A stretch of 64,000 bases of DNA from Lysobacter sp. Root690 (GTDB lineage: Bacteria > Pseudomonadota > Gammaproteobacteria > Xanthomonadales > Xanthomonadaceae), in the NCBI RefSeq assembly GCF_001427785.1, contig NZ_LMHM01000001.1, positions 326,716 through 390,715 on the forward strand, in the 5' to 3' direction. Shown here in pieces: positions 24,345 to 33,173 of this stretch (position 1 is its first letter; each line of letters begins with the position of its first letter). The notes under the pieces are model-generated. The model saw only the letters and a list, made by a program, of their open reading frames with translations, made no database searches and was not told where the DNA came from. A program made the position numbers and the translations under genes.

Positions 24345-24530
24345 TCATTGACGACGCAGGTCATGGTTGATCTTGTTGATCACGTCACGCAGCGGGTAGC
24401 CGCTGAGCATGCGGTTCTGCACGCCCTTGAACACGCTGGAGATGACGCGGCGCTCTCCGCCATTGGTCTCGCGGTCGGCTAGGGAGCGCAAGCAGGCGAA
24501 CACGCCCTGACGGAGCTTGCGGTCCAGACC
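24345..24530 (-). pseudogene. hsdM fragment (type I restriction methyltransferase)
   Basis: About 58 codons on the minus strand read KLRQGVFACLRSLADRETNG, then RVISSVFKGVQNRMLSGYPLRDVINKIN, then a stop. This is the N-terminal helical region typical of HsdM, well before the SAM-binding and NPPF motifs, which are absent. The sequence breaks off and meets the hsdS remnant. A deletion therefore removed the rest of hsdM and most of hsdS. Confidence 0.7.
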
Positions 24531-24661
24531 TGACGCTGACCTGACCGACCACGAATGCGCCGAAGTGAAAATCCGTTTCCGCCGAGCGGAGAAGAACGCA
24601 TTACACCGTGGCCCGAGCCGAGATTCGATCGCGATTCGTGGGACAACGTCGGCCCGCAGCC

Positions 24662-25123
24662 GTGAGCGATCTTGAGCAATGGGAAACGTGGGCGCCGCCG
24701 CTGATTGTGGCGCTGGCCCCGTCTGCGCGGCGCGTGTTGCTACAAGCGATAGCCGTCGATCTGCGACGGTCACAACAGCGGTGTGTCGTGCAGCAACGCA
24801 ACCCGGACCGCAACGCGTATGCGCCGCGTAAGCCGCAGCGTGAAGACCGCGCCGGCCGCATCCGTCGCGGTGCCATGTTCCGCCGCATCCGCGTGGCCCG
24901 GCATCTGCGAGCGACAAGCGACGCGGACGGCTTGCGCGTCGGTTACGCCGGGCGCGTCGCGCGCATCGCCCGCGCCCACCAAGACGGCGGGACCGACCAC
25001 GTGTCATGCAGCGGCGCTCTTGTCCGCTATGCCCGCCGCCAACTACTGGGATTCAGCGACACTGATTGGGAACGGATTCGCGTCTGCCTTCTCAATTATC
25101 TGACGCGTCAGGGCAAGACATAG
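24662..25123 (+). CDS. Phage virion morphogenesis (tail completion, gpS-like) protein
   Basis: 153 residues from the GTG at 24662. It resembles the P2 gpS / phage virion morphogenesis family. It has an N-terminal helix (SDLEQWETWAPPLIVAL), an ARRVLLQAIAVDLRRSQQRC segment, QRNPDRNAYAPRKPQ, VARIARAHQ and a C-terminal LLGFSDTDWERIRVCLLNYL. These proteins help complete contractile tails. The open frame extends upstream to 24608 with no similarity. No other tail or head gene is nearby, so this is an isolated leftover of a prophage or tailocin, probably not functional on its own. GC-rich codons set it apart from the AT-richer gene that follows. Confidence 0.72.
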   Translation: MSDLEQWETWAPPLIVALAPSARRVLLQAIAVDLRRSQQRCVVQQRNPDRNAYAPRKPQREDRAGRIRRGAMFRRIRVARHLRATSDADGLRVGYAGRVARIARAHQDGGTDHVSCSGALVRYARRQLLGFSDTDWERIRVCLLNYLTRQGKT

Positions 25124-25257
25124 GCTATCCACCGAAATTCGCTAGCTTCGACTTTTGAAAGTTGGCTGTATCAGGGCACAACCACAACCAATCCTGCCGA
25201 TTGTTGCTAGATTTAGGTGCCGGCGCATACTCAGCCGAACCGAGAACCTTACGGAAG

Positions 25258-27543
25258 ATGCACGACTTCAAAGCACTTTCACCCCCAGACTTCGAGCACC
25301 TTACCCGGGACCTAATTGGCAAGGATCTAGCCCTGAGCTTTGAAGGTTTCTGTGCAGGTCCTGATGACGGGATAGATGGTCGCCATGCTGCAGCGGGGAA
25401 AACCACTATCTTGCAAGCCAAGCACTATGCAGGATCTTCATTCTCTAAGCTGAAGTCGGCCATGAAGCAGGAGCGGCCAGCAATCGATCGCCTAGCGCCC
25501 GATCGCTACCTGTTGGCAACGTCTTGTCCGCTTACTCCAGCCAACAAGGCGGAGCTCGCGAAGATCATTGGCGGAAAGCTGCAACAACTCGCCGACATCC
25601 TGGGGCCAGAAGATCTCAACGCGCTACTCAGAAAATACCCGAACATTGAGAGAAGCCACGTCAAACTTTGGCTATCCAGCGCCATGGTTCTGGACCGAAT
25701 TGTTCGCTCCGCACATTACGATTTCGCCGCATTCACGCGAGAAGAGATGCTAGAGAAGGTGAAGATTTATGCGCCAAACTCCAGCTTTGAAAGATCTTTC
25801 GAGAAGCTGGAGAAACACCACATCCTAATCATTTCTGGCCCGCCCGGCGTGGGCAAAACCACCCTGGCTGAGATGCTTGCTTATAGCTATATCGGTGACA
25901 ACTGGGAATTAATACCGATTCGTAACCTGGACGACGGCTTCGGCGCATTGAATGATACAAAGAACCGCGTTTACTACTTCGACGATTTCCTCGGGCAGAT
26001 CTCGCTAGACCCAAAAACACTTGCAACAAAAGACGCTGAGCTAGCCAAGTTCATTCGAAAAGTTCGAGCCACGAGAAACGCACGATTCATCTTAACCACA
26101 CGCGCTTACATTTTTGAAGAGGCCAGGACTTTATCGGAATACTTGGGAGACCCAAGCTTAAACGTCAGCAAGTACGTGCTGGACGTTGGCGTCTACACTC
26201 GCAAGATTAAGGCACTCATTCTTTACAATCACCTACTCGCCCGGAACACGCCCCAACAGTTCGTAGACGCGTTAATTCTTAGCGGGAAGTTAAAAAGCAT
26301 TATTGACCACAAAAACTACAATCCACGCGTAATCGAATGGATGACTGATGTTCAGCGCATCCAGGATATCGTGCCAACTCAGTACGCAGAATCCTTCCTT
26401 CACTCATTGGCCAACCCCAAGAAGCTCTGGGAAAAAGCCTTTGACAAGCACATCAAGCCACACTGCCAACATCTGTTGATGGCGTTGTTCTTCATGCCCG
26501 AACACGGCGCAGACATAGATGAACTGCGGTTGGCATTTGACGCACTTCACTCCGTACTATGCGAGAGACACTTTCTGTCCTCTACGCCAAAAGACTTCAA
26601 CGAATCGATCAGAATTTTGGAAGGTGGTTTTATTGCCCTAACCAACCACAAAGTCTCGCTCATAAACCCCTCACTTCGCGACTACTTATCTACTTACTTG
26701 AACGACCTTAGCTTGCTCCTTGCCATAGCGTCAACTGCAAAATTGGCCGTTTGGGCAAAAAATTTATGGAAGCACGCAAAATATATAAAGTCAAATGAAG
26801 AAGAACAAAAGCAACTCGCATTTGCTTTAGTTTCGGTAGCCAAGAAATTCCGAAGCTTCCCTGTCTGGAAACGCAGCCGCCAAAGTCACAATGGGCTCGA
26901 GTCACACGATATCTCAAGTGGCGAAAGACTTGGCTTGCTCCTTGAGTGGTGGCGTGTTACCGAATCGAAGACGCTTGCAGGCGTGGCGCTGGCATTTGCC
27001 AAAAGCCCAGTGGAATCTTTCGAAGCTTGGAACGATGTGGAAGAGATTGTAAAAATCTTTGATGATCTAGCGGAAGGTGACTTCGATAGATTCGATGGAT
27101 ACAGCAAGCTAGTGACTGAACTTGAGGGTATTCTGACGAGTTTGCTCTTAGAAGATTTAAACGGTGACCAGTTAGGCCAATTGACCAGAGCAGTAAAGTC
27201 ATCTCATCACCATATAAGCGCGCAAGCCAAGATCGACCTAGTCAAAGCGATCCGACATCAAGTTAAGCAGGCCGGAAAAATAAGCTTCGACTCTGAATCC
27301 GTGTCAGATCTGTCTGATTTCGAGGATGCGTTGAGAGACCTCGCCCCACGCGCAAGCATTCCCAAAGCAGACCTCGACTACGCGATTGACATACTCCGCG
27401 AACGGCAGCAGGACATCGAGGAGAGGATGACGAAGACTCCCGCGCCGTCCATTTCACGAGTGCGCCGGAAAGAGCCGGACGATTTCAGCGACAACGAGTT
27501 GAGCAATCTTTTCAACGCTCTACTGTCTCGACCAGAGGAGTAG
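25258..27543 (+). CDS. Mrr-like nuclease fused to an nSTAND3-type NTPase
   Basis: 761 residues from the ATG at 25258 (MHDFKALSPPDFEHLTRDLI). The N-terminal restriction-endonuclease-like domain has Asp40 (GPDDGID) and Gln53-Ala-Lys55 (ILQAKHY), the Mrr-type catalytic pattern. The STAND NTPase follows, with Walker A GPPGVGKTT (from residue 194) and Walker B YYFDDF (Asp242-Asp243). A long helical C-terminal half would be the sensor. Proteins of this build are anti-phage sensors that unleash a nuclease on recognition. The frame opens 32 codons earlier, but the Mrr domain starts here. Codon use is markedly AT-richer than the chromosome, indicating recent acquisition. Confidence 0.85.
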   Translation: MHDFKALSPPDFEHLTRDLIGKDLALSFEGFCAGPDDGIDGRHAAAGKTTILQAKHYAGSSFSKLKSAMKQERPAIDRLAPDRYLLATSCPLTPANKAELAKIIGGKLQQLADILGPEDLNALLRKYPNIERSHVKLWLSSAMVLDRIVRSAHYDFAAFTREEMLEKVKIYAPNSSFERSFEKLEKHHILIISGPPGVGKTTLAEMLAYSYIGDNWELIPIRNLDDGFGALNDTKNRVYYFDDFLGQISLDPKTLATKDAELAKFIRKVRATRNARFILTTRAYIFEEARTLSEYLGDPSLNVSKYVLDVGVYTRKIKALILYNHLLARNTPQQFVDALILSGKLKSIIDHKNYNPRVIEWMTDVQRIQDIVPTQYAESFLHSLANPKKLWEKAFDKHIKPHCQHLLMALFFMPEHGADIDELRLAFDALHSVLCERHFLSSTPKDFNESIRILEGGFIALTNHKVSLINPSLRDYLSTYLNDLSLLLAIASTAKLAVWAKNLWKHAKYIKSNEEEQKQLAFALVSVAKKFRSFPVWKRSRQSHNGLESHDISSGERLGLLLEWWRVTESKTLAGVALAFAKSPVESFEAWNDVEEIVKIFDDLAEGDFDRFDGYSKLVTELEGILTSLLLEDLNGDQLGQLTRAVKSSHHHISAQAKIDLVKAIRHQVKQAGKISFDSESVSDLSDFEDALRDLAPRASIPKADLDYAIDILRERQQDIEERMTKTPAPSISRVRRKEPDDFSDNELSNLFNALLSRPEE

Positions 27544-27808
27544 ATATCGCTACAGCTTCTTTTACCGGCTGCACGCCTGATGCACGTTCGACGCATCTTG
27601 ATGAAGTTACCAGAATTTAGTGGATGTGGAACATCACGCCATCTAGCCCCTAGCACTGTCGATGATGCCCCTTAAACCAATCGCCGCCACCTCTCTGCGC
27701 TCGGAATAAAAACTGATTACAATTGGGACTAGCGCAGCTCCTCAGGCGCGATATCATGGCTCAATTTCTCGACTTCCAGCCCGGAAGATCGACAGCATGA
27801 CCTGAGCC

Positions 27809-28747
27809 ATGGACATATTTCACGTCATCATCGACACCAGCATTTTGACCCGCACTCCTTTTAGAAGCGGAGGCTTTGATCGGCTCTTGCTTCGCGTGCA
27901 GCAGGGTCTAATTAAGCTCTATATTCCGCATATTGTTGTAGAAGAGCGGCGCTCGCAACTACTGTCCGAATACAGCAAACACGCAGAGGCAGTAAAAGCG
28001 GCACTACAACAGATGCAGCGCGGCCATATGGCGATGCTCCTAGAAGGCTTACCGGCGGTTGAATGCGTAGTTCCAACCCGTGAAGAAGTAGATAGAAATT
28101 CGCGTTCGGTTTTCCAACGGTACTTGGCGGACAACCGCGTTAACGTACTACCTTTCACCTTCGACCATGCATCAAAGGCGCTAGAACGGTACATGCTTGG
28201 AGCCCCGCCGTTCAACCCCAATGAAAGCCGCACTGGCGAGCGCAAGCACATTCCTGACTCTTGGATTTTGGAAGCCGCCCTCGAAATAAAAATGAAACCC
28301 GGTCGGCACTGCGTTCTGGTCGACGATGCGCGATTTGAATCGGCATTGAAGAATGCGGAGTTTGAGGTCTTCAAAGATCTCGACACACTTGACTCTGAAA
28401 TCGAAACAGCAACCGCTGTAGTGCCGATCCTCGGAATTAACCCAGCCCCGCCGAGCAGTAGCCAGCCTGCACCACTCAACAAACTTCGAGGCGTAGCATT
28501 TAAAGATGTAGATGTTATTGTCTTGGGCATAAACGAAGCATTGAGCAACCCGAGTAAAGAGAAGCTTTTCGGGACCCTGGCGGACATGGGTATCGAGCGA
28601 ACGATTGCAGAGCATGAAGCGAGAACATTAGTTCTATCAGGCGTCTTGACAGATACAGGCAGCCATCTCGTGCCGACGAACACAGAATTGGCCCGCAGCG
28701 CGGCAAGCGAACAAGTGGTAATAGACCTGCTACTGAGAGTAATCTGA
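27809..28747 (+). CDS. PIN-domain protein, coupled to the gene downstream
   Basis: 312 residues. The N-terminal half resembles a PIN RNase-like domain. MDIFHVIIDTSILTRTPF begins with a beta strand ending in Asp9. ERKHIPDSWILEAALEI supplies a further acidic position, and HCVLVDDARFESAL resembles the last acidic motif of PIN nucleases. The C-terminal third (from residue 235) is a separate helical region. The stop overlaps the ATG of the next gene (TGATG), so the two proteins are made together and probably act together. PIN domains cut RNA; as an effector in a defence pair this would degrade RNA after triggering. That role is inference. Confidence 0.7.
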   Translation: MDIFHVIIDTSILTRTPFRSGGFDRLLLRVQQGLIKLYIPHIVVEERRSQLLSEYSKHAEAVKAALQQMQRGHMAMLLEGLPAVECVVPTREEVDRNSRSVFQRYLADNRVNVLPFTFDHASKALERYMLGAPPFNPNESRTGERKHIPDSWILEAALEIKMKPGRHCVLVDDARFESALKNAEFEVFKDLDTLDSEIETATAVVPILGINPAPPSSSQPAPLNKLRGVAFKDVDVIVLGINEALSNPSKEKLFGTLADMGIERTIAEHEARTLVLSGVLTDTGSHLVPTNTELARSAASEQVVIDLLLRVI

Positions 28748-31164
28748 TGATGGACCTTGAACTCCGCTTGTCTGCGCTGAGGAATTTGGTACCCGTCAAG
28801 ACTGACGAAGTAGAACAGCGGCTACTAGCAGAACTAACGCGCGTAGAGGGCGTGCTGCAGAATGGCGTGGACTACGATGAACTGTCAGCCGCCTTGAAGG
28901 CTCTAGCCGTACTAGCGCCTAGATTTCACGCACGCGTGATACCGATGCTATCTGACTTCGTGCGGTCTGTTCTGAATCGTACTTTAGAGCAGGGTGGGGA
29001 ATCTATTCCAACATCGTGGATCAAGTATCGATCCGCCAGCCATTTGGTTCGCGAGGCAATCGACGTTCCTCACGCCGTGCGCTTCGTGCACACAGCGCCT
29101 CTATTGGACTTTCTGCTGGATCTGTGGAAGCTGGACGATGAAGAGGTTCAGAATAAAGCAGCGCGGATGCTGGAAGCTATAGCCGAGTTCGATCTGAATC
29201 TCTTTTATGGTCAACAAGGCCTCGGCGCAAGACCACAAGCCGAGATCGTGGCGTATTTCGGTGCATTTGACGATCAATCCCTCGTCATGCACGCTGATAT
29301 TATTTTAAAGATGTTGCGTAAAGTGTTATCTCCATCGATCGAGGGCCACACCTGGAACTACAACAGCATGACCATCAGCCGCAGCGGCGTTAGGGCTTCT
29401 AGCGGTATAGCAGACATGCGCAGGTCTGCCATCTTCTTACTGAAACGCATGTATGCTCTCGACGATAACGTTAGCTACCGAAAGCGGCTTCTGAGCACCC
29501 TAGGCGAAGCGACACGCCGAGAACAGCCGAGCAATGATGCCGAAACGGCTGCAATGTTCGACCGAGACGCGGTGGATATCCTGGACTTCCTACGCTGTCA
29601 AATTCCTTCTGAGCAACTACCGCTTGTTCAAGCCATAGAGCACGACGCCTACTGGAACTACTACCACGCTGCTTCGAATGTGATTTCTGAAGCCGCAATC
29701 CACGTACGAGATTCCATTGAGGCGCGCGGCGATTATCAGATCTACAAGCAATTGATCGGCTTTGAAGGGATACATGGCTCCTGGGAGGAGCTGAAACGCT
29801 CTGAGGCAGCTTGGGAGTACGGAGACGATAAGCGCCTGCGCGCCGCCGAGCAATATGTTGACGGCATTAATGACGATAACCACATCGTCTGGCGCGACCG
29901 TATTCTAGAGTTCTCAAAAACCCGATCAGACGACTTGGCAACCTTCCCTGTCTACTACGAGTTTCTGAAATCTGTCGGCCAGAAGCGACCAGATCTTGCG
30001 TTGGAGCTAGTGCAAGACCATCAGGAGGTCATGGAACCATTTTTGATTGCGTTATTGCGCGGTCTTTGGTCTAGCGAGCGCAATGCGGAAGTTGAGGCGA
30101 TCGCACAGCAATGGCTCACTAACCAGACCCACTTGGCTGATTTAGCAAAATCTCTAAATGTAGATTATCGCCCGAGATTTGATCTTCTAATCAAAGTGAT
30201 CTCGGAGGCTGACCGTGTTGGGGATACGATCGCCATTATTCATGCGATGGGCGTGGCAGCTCGCCAGTACGCGCTAGGGCATACAGAGGCAAAGTCAGTA
30301 TTCATGCAGGGCCTGCGCGAAGTAGCCAAGCGTGAGGATGCCCGCTGGGCAAATGTCATTTGGTTTAACCGAGACTTCGCGAAGCTCATTGAATCGATGC
30401 AGCCTGCCGAGCGGGCTGAGATAATGGCCAGCATGACACCTCTAACAAAAATCGACTATCAAGCCGAAGAAATTCTGTATGCCATTGGCCGAAGCGACCC
30501 GCCAGCGCTCGTTAGCTTTCTGATGACGCGAATACGCGAAGAGCATATCCGTGATGAACAGAGGCGCGAAGCCGCGACAGATGAAGAAAAGGGTTTCGAA
30601 GCAATACCCGATAGCCTACACAAGTTGAACAAGGTGCTGGTGGAGATGCCGGGGCCTCTACTGTCTGAAATACGTGCCAATTTTGATGCGGGCAGCTCAA
30701 GCATGTTCCCATACAGTAGCAGTGCGCGCTTGGTTATGGCTGTATTCCCAGCCTTTGAGAAGCCACTGCAAGACCAACTGTTGACCTATATCCGAACTGG
30801 GGGAACTGAGGACATCGAATTCGCAATCGCGATTCTTCGCGCATATGGAGGTACCGCACCTATCCTTCCGCTTTGCAAGGAGATCATCAAAGCCGTCCCA
30901 GAAAAGTCTAACGCCTGGAAAGGAATAGCAGCTTCTTTTCAGTCGACTGGCGTCGTGTCTGGCGAATACGGCATGGTCAACGCATTTGAAGCTAAACGCG
31001 TCGAGATTTCGTCTTGGCTGGAGGATGACAACGCGAAGGTGCGAGCGTTCGCGGAGTGGCTCACGGAGAACCTGAGTCATTTAATTGTGCAAGAGCGCCA
31101 GCGCGCGGACGAAGATTTAGCCCTGCGCAAGCACAGATACGGAATCGGCACGAACGACACTTGA
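28747..31164 (+). CDS. Large helical-repeat protein of unknown function
   Basis: 805 residues, no recognised catalytic motif. Sequence is almost entirely alpha-helical with repeated Leu/Ala-rich helices (LRNLVPVKTDEVEQRLLAEL, then AAALKALAVLAPRF-like units), suggesting a HEAT- or ARM-type solenoid. No signal peptide or membrane segment is evident. It starts within the stop of the PIN gene, so stoichiometric production is likely. Large solenoid partners often act as sensors or scaffolds for nuclease effectors, which is the most economical guess here. Low GC matches the neighbouring PIN and nSTAND genes. Confidence 0.65.
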   Translation: MMDLELRLSALRNLVPVKTDEVEQRLLAELTRVEGVLQNGVDYDELSAALKALAVLAPRFHARVIPMLSDFVRSVLNRTLEQGGESIPTSWIKYRSASHLVREAIDVPHAVRFVHTAPLLDFLLDLWKLDDEEVQNKAARMLEAIAEFDLNLFYGQQGLGARPQAEIVAYFGAFDDQSLVMHADIILKMLRKVLSPSIEGHTWNYNSMTISRSGVRASSGIADMRRSAIFLLKRMYALDDNVSYRKRLLSTLGEATRREQPSNDAETAAMFDRDAVDILDFLRCQIPSEQLPLVQAIEHDAYWNYYHAASNVISEAAIHVRDSIEARGDYQIYKQLIGFEGIHGSWEELKRSEAAWEYGDDKRLRAAEQYVDGINDDNHIVWRDRILEFSKTRSDDLATFPVYYEFLKSVGQKRPDLALELVQDHQEVMEPFLIALLRGLWSSERNAEVEAIAQQWLTNQTHLADLAKSLNVDYRPRFDLLIKVISEADRVGDTIAIIHAMGVAARQYALGHTEAKSVFMQGLREVAKREDARWANVIWFNRDFAKLIESMQPAERAEIMASMTPLTKIDYQAEEILYAIGRSDPPALVSFLMTRIREEHIRDEQRREAATDEEKGFEAIPDSLHKLNKVLVEMPGPLLSEIRANFDAGSSSMFPYSSSARLVMAVFPAFEKPLQDQLLTYIRTGGTEDIEFAIAILRAYGGTAPILPLCKEIIKAVPEKSNAWKGIAASFQSTGVVSGEYGMVNAFEAKRVEISSWLEDDNAKVRAFAEWLTENLSHLIVQERQRADEDLALRKHRYGIGTNDT

Positions 31165-31199
31165 TGCACGTTATCAACTGAAGACAAATTCTCGCAGCC

Positions 31200-31420
31200 C
31201 GTGCGCCAAGATCGTCCACCGCGAGCACGCGCCGTCGCGCGAGTTCCATGTCGATGCGACCGACATCAAGCGCATCCGCAGGCCACCGGTTTGTCGCTGG
31301 CTAAGCTCATTAACATCCTAGTGAGCACGCTGCAGAACTGGGAGCAGGTGCGCTGCGAAACCAGCGGCGCCGCACGTGCTCGAAAAGGATCCTGAGCACA
31401 TAATGCAAGCGCTGATCTGA
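31200..31420 (+). pseudogene. Remnant of an XRE-family (HigA/MqsA-like) antitoxin
   Basis: Fragments in different frames read ATGLSLAKLINILVSTLQNWEQ and VLEKDPEHIMQALI followed by a stop at 31418-31420. Intact relatives read IKRIRQATGLSQ..FA..LGVSVSTLQNWEQGRR and end in VLEKDPEH. Small deletions break the frame at least twice. No toxin gene remains beside it. Confidence 0.7.
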
Positions 31421-31426
31421 TTGTTT

Positions 31427-32929
31427 TTAGCCTGGCTCGACGTCTTTCTCATCGGGCCGACCGAACTCCTGGCGTAGGATCAGGTCCACACGCTTGGGCA
31501 CCTTGCCCGCATCGTCGACCGTTGACTCGAAGACCAAGGCCAGCATCTTGACGATGACTCCCTCGTCCATCAGGTAGTCCTGGATGGCCCGGATATAGAA
31601 GCTCGTTCCTTCGGACTGGAACAGTGCATCCCCTTGGCGGCGGGAGATCTTCGCGTTGCGCGGGTCCGTGCTGTCCACATTAAACCCGGCTCCTTCCAGC
31701 GCCTGGAACAACCAAGCCGGGTTGTAGGCGGTGCCAACGATCATTTGCCGGAATACCACCGGCTTAAGAGCGTCGGGACTCAGCGGCCACCAGAACGGGT
31801 GCGTCATCCCGGGCAGATAGTGGAAGTGGCCGTCCTGTCGATAGAAGAACCAGCTCAACAAGACGGCGTTGTCCAGTCGGCCCGGCACGAGGATCTCCTG
31901 AACCTTGTTCGGCAGATCCTCCAGCCCGCGCATCATCTTCCTCGCTGGCTTGCCCATATTGCGAAGCCTCTTCGACAACGGCTGCGAGGCCAGGCGGTAC
32001 GCGAACAACGCCAAGCTGCGGCCGGAAACCGCATAGGCAACACGACCGGCAGGCGCTCGCCGGAGTAACCGCTGCATCGCAACGACGCGGTTCTCTGATT
32101 CGATCGATGCCAGCGAGTCCGGCTTCTTCCGCGCCTCGACGTGGGATTTCTGGATCCGGTCCATCTGCCGCTTTAGCCGGTCCTTGGCAGCTTTGGTCAA
32201 TTGGTCCACGACGTTGAACAAGGGTGCTTCGGGCACAGGCTCGGGCATTCCCTGATGCAGATCGATACCCGATCCTTCGCCGAGAATGGACATCGAGACA
32301 ACGACGTGCCCGGCTTGGTCGGAATGCGATTTGAGCTCGCCGATCCCTACCACCTTGAATCCGTGCAAGTCGATCAGCGTCACATCGCCCAGCCGAAGCA
32401 TGCTGGTGACGCAGTGATGCACTAGGAAATAGCCGCCGAGTAAGCGCATGTTCTTGGCAGCCTGGAGTTCGCCGATGCCGCCGATTCCCGTCGACATCAC
32501 CCCCGGCTTGGGCTCTCGCACCTGCTGCGCAAGGAACTGCACCTCCTTCTGATAAAAGAAGAACGCATAGGCATCGCCGATACTACGTCCGATCTGCAAC
32601 GCTTCTACCAGCCGCTCTTGTTGGCGGCTCAGGAATGACATGCGCGCCTTGAACCATGACGGCGCGTAACGGCGCTTGTCCGAGATCCTGGCTTTGCGCT
32701 CCTTGGCAATCTGAGCATGGACCTTGGACAGATCGAACAAGGCCGAGGCCAGGATCGGCTGGAACTCGACAAGCGGATCGAGCTTGTCCTTGCTGAACTT
32801 CCCAGCTTTGATGGCCGTCAGGTAACACCAGCATTTGTTGAACCTGCGCTCAGCGCGGTCCAGGGCGGTATCGACGTCCTGCTGGCGAATTCCGGCCAAA
32901 CCGATTGACCTGTATAAGACGATCGGCAC
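31427..32929 (-). CDS. Uncharacterised protein with a PD-(D/E)XK-like motif
   Basis: 500 residues starting at GTG 32929. I do not recognise the family. One stretch looks like a PD-(D/E)XK nuclease core: GDVTLIDLHGFKVVGIGELK, with Asp182/Asp187, a strand, then Glu198-x-Lys200, preceded by helix residues around Glu154. The N-terminal 130 residues are helical and basic. The C-terminal half (WFFYRQDGHFHYLPGMTHPF) has aromatic-rich strands. It is alone on its strand in the island between defence-like genes. A nuclease role in defence is a reasonable guess; the motif alone does not prove it. Confidence 0.6.
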   Translation of the reverse strand: MPIVLYRSIGLAGIRQQDVDTALDRAERRFNKCWCYLTAIKAGKFSKDKLDPLVEFQPILASALFDLSKVHAQIAKERKARISDKRRYAPSWFKARMSFLSRQQERLVEALQIGRSIGDAYAFFFYQKEVQFLAQQVREPKPGVMSTGIGGIGELQAAKNMRLLGGYFLVHHCVTSMLRLGDVTLIDLHGFKVVGIGELKSHSDQAGHVVVSMSILGEGSGIDLHQGMPEPVPEAPLFNVVDQLTKAAKDRLKRQMDRIQKSHVEARKKPDSLASIESENRVVAMQRLLRRAPAGRVAYAVSGRSLALFAYRLASQPLSKRLRNMGKPARKMMRGLEDLPNKVQEILVPGRLDNAVLLSWFFYRQDGHFHYLPGMTHPFWWPLSPDALKPVVFRQMIVGTAYNPAWLFQALEGAGFNVDSTDPRNAKISRRQGDALFQSEGTSFYIRAIQDYLMDEGVIVKMLALVFESTVDDAGKVPKRVDLILRQEFGRPDEKDVEPG

Positions 32930-33061
32930 CGAGTCTAGTTGAAAATCCCGGGGAGCCCGGCCTAGTCGGTGCCCGCGTACGCCAGGACTACATCGCGATC
33001 GACCAGCAGTCGCACGGGAGACGCCGCCCGTACGGTCAACGTCGGCGGTAGGTCGAGGTTA

Positions 33062-33130
33062 CGATGATTAGGTCACTCCGGTATAAATCTATATAAATTA
33101 AAAACTTAACAATTAAATTGCACAATAACA
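33062..33130 (+). promoter_or_regulatory. AT-rich promoter-like region before the HTH/nucleotidyltransferase pair
   Basis: A sharply AT-rich run (TATAAATCTATATAAATT and following) in otherwise GC-rich DNA sits 45-110 bp upstream of the HTH gene at 33174. It contains several TATAAT-like elements and direct repeats of AACAAT. It probably drives the toxin-antitoxin-like operon. The exact start is not identifiable by eye. Confidence 0.5.
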
Positions 33131-33173
33131 ATAACAATGTTAGCGTGCTGAAACTTTGTTACTGTGGCCTTGC

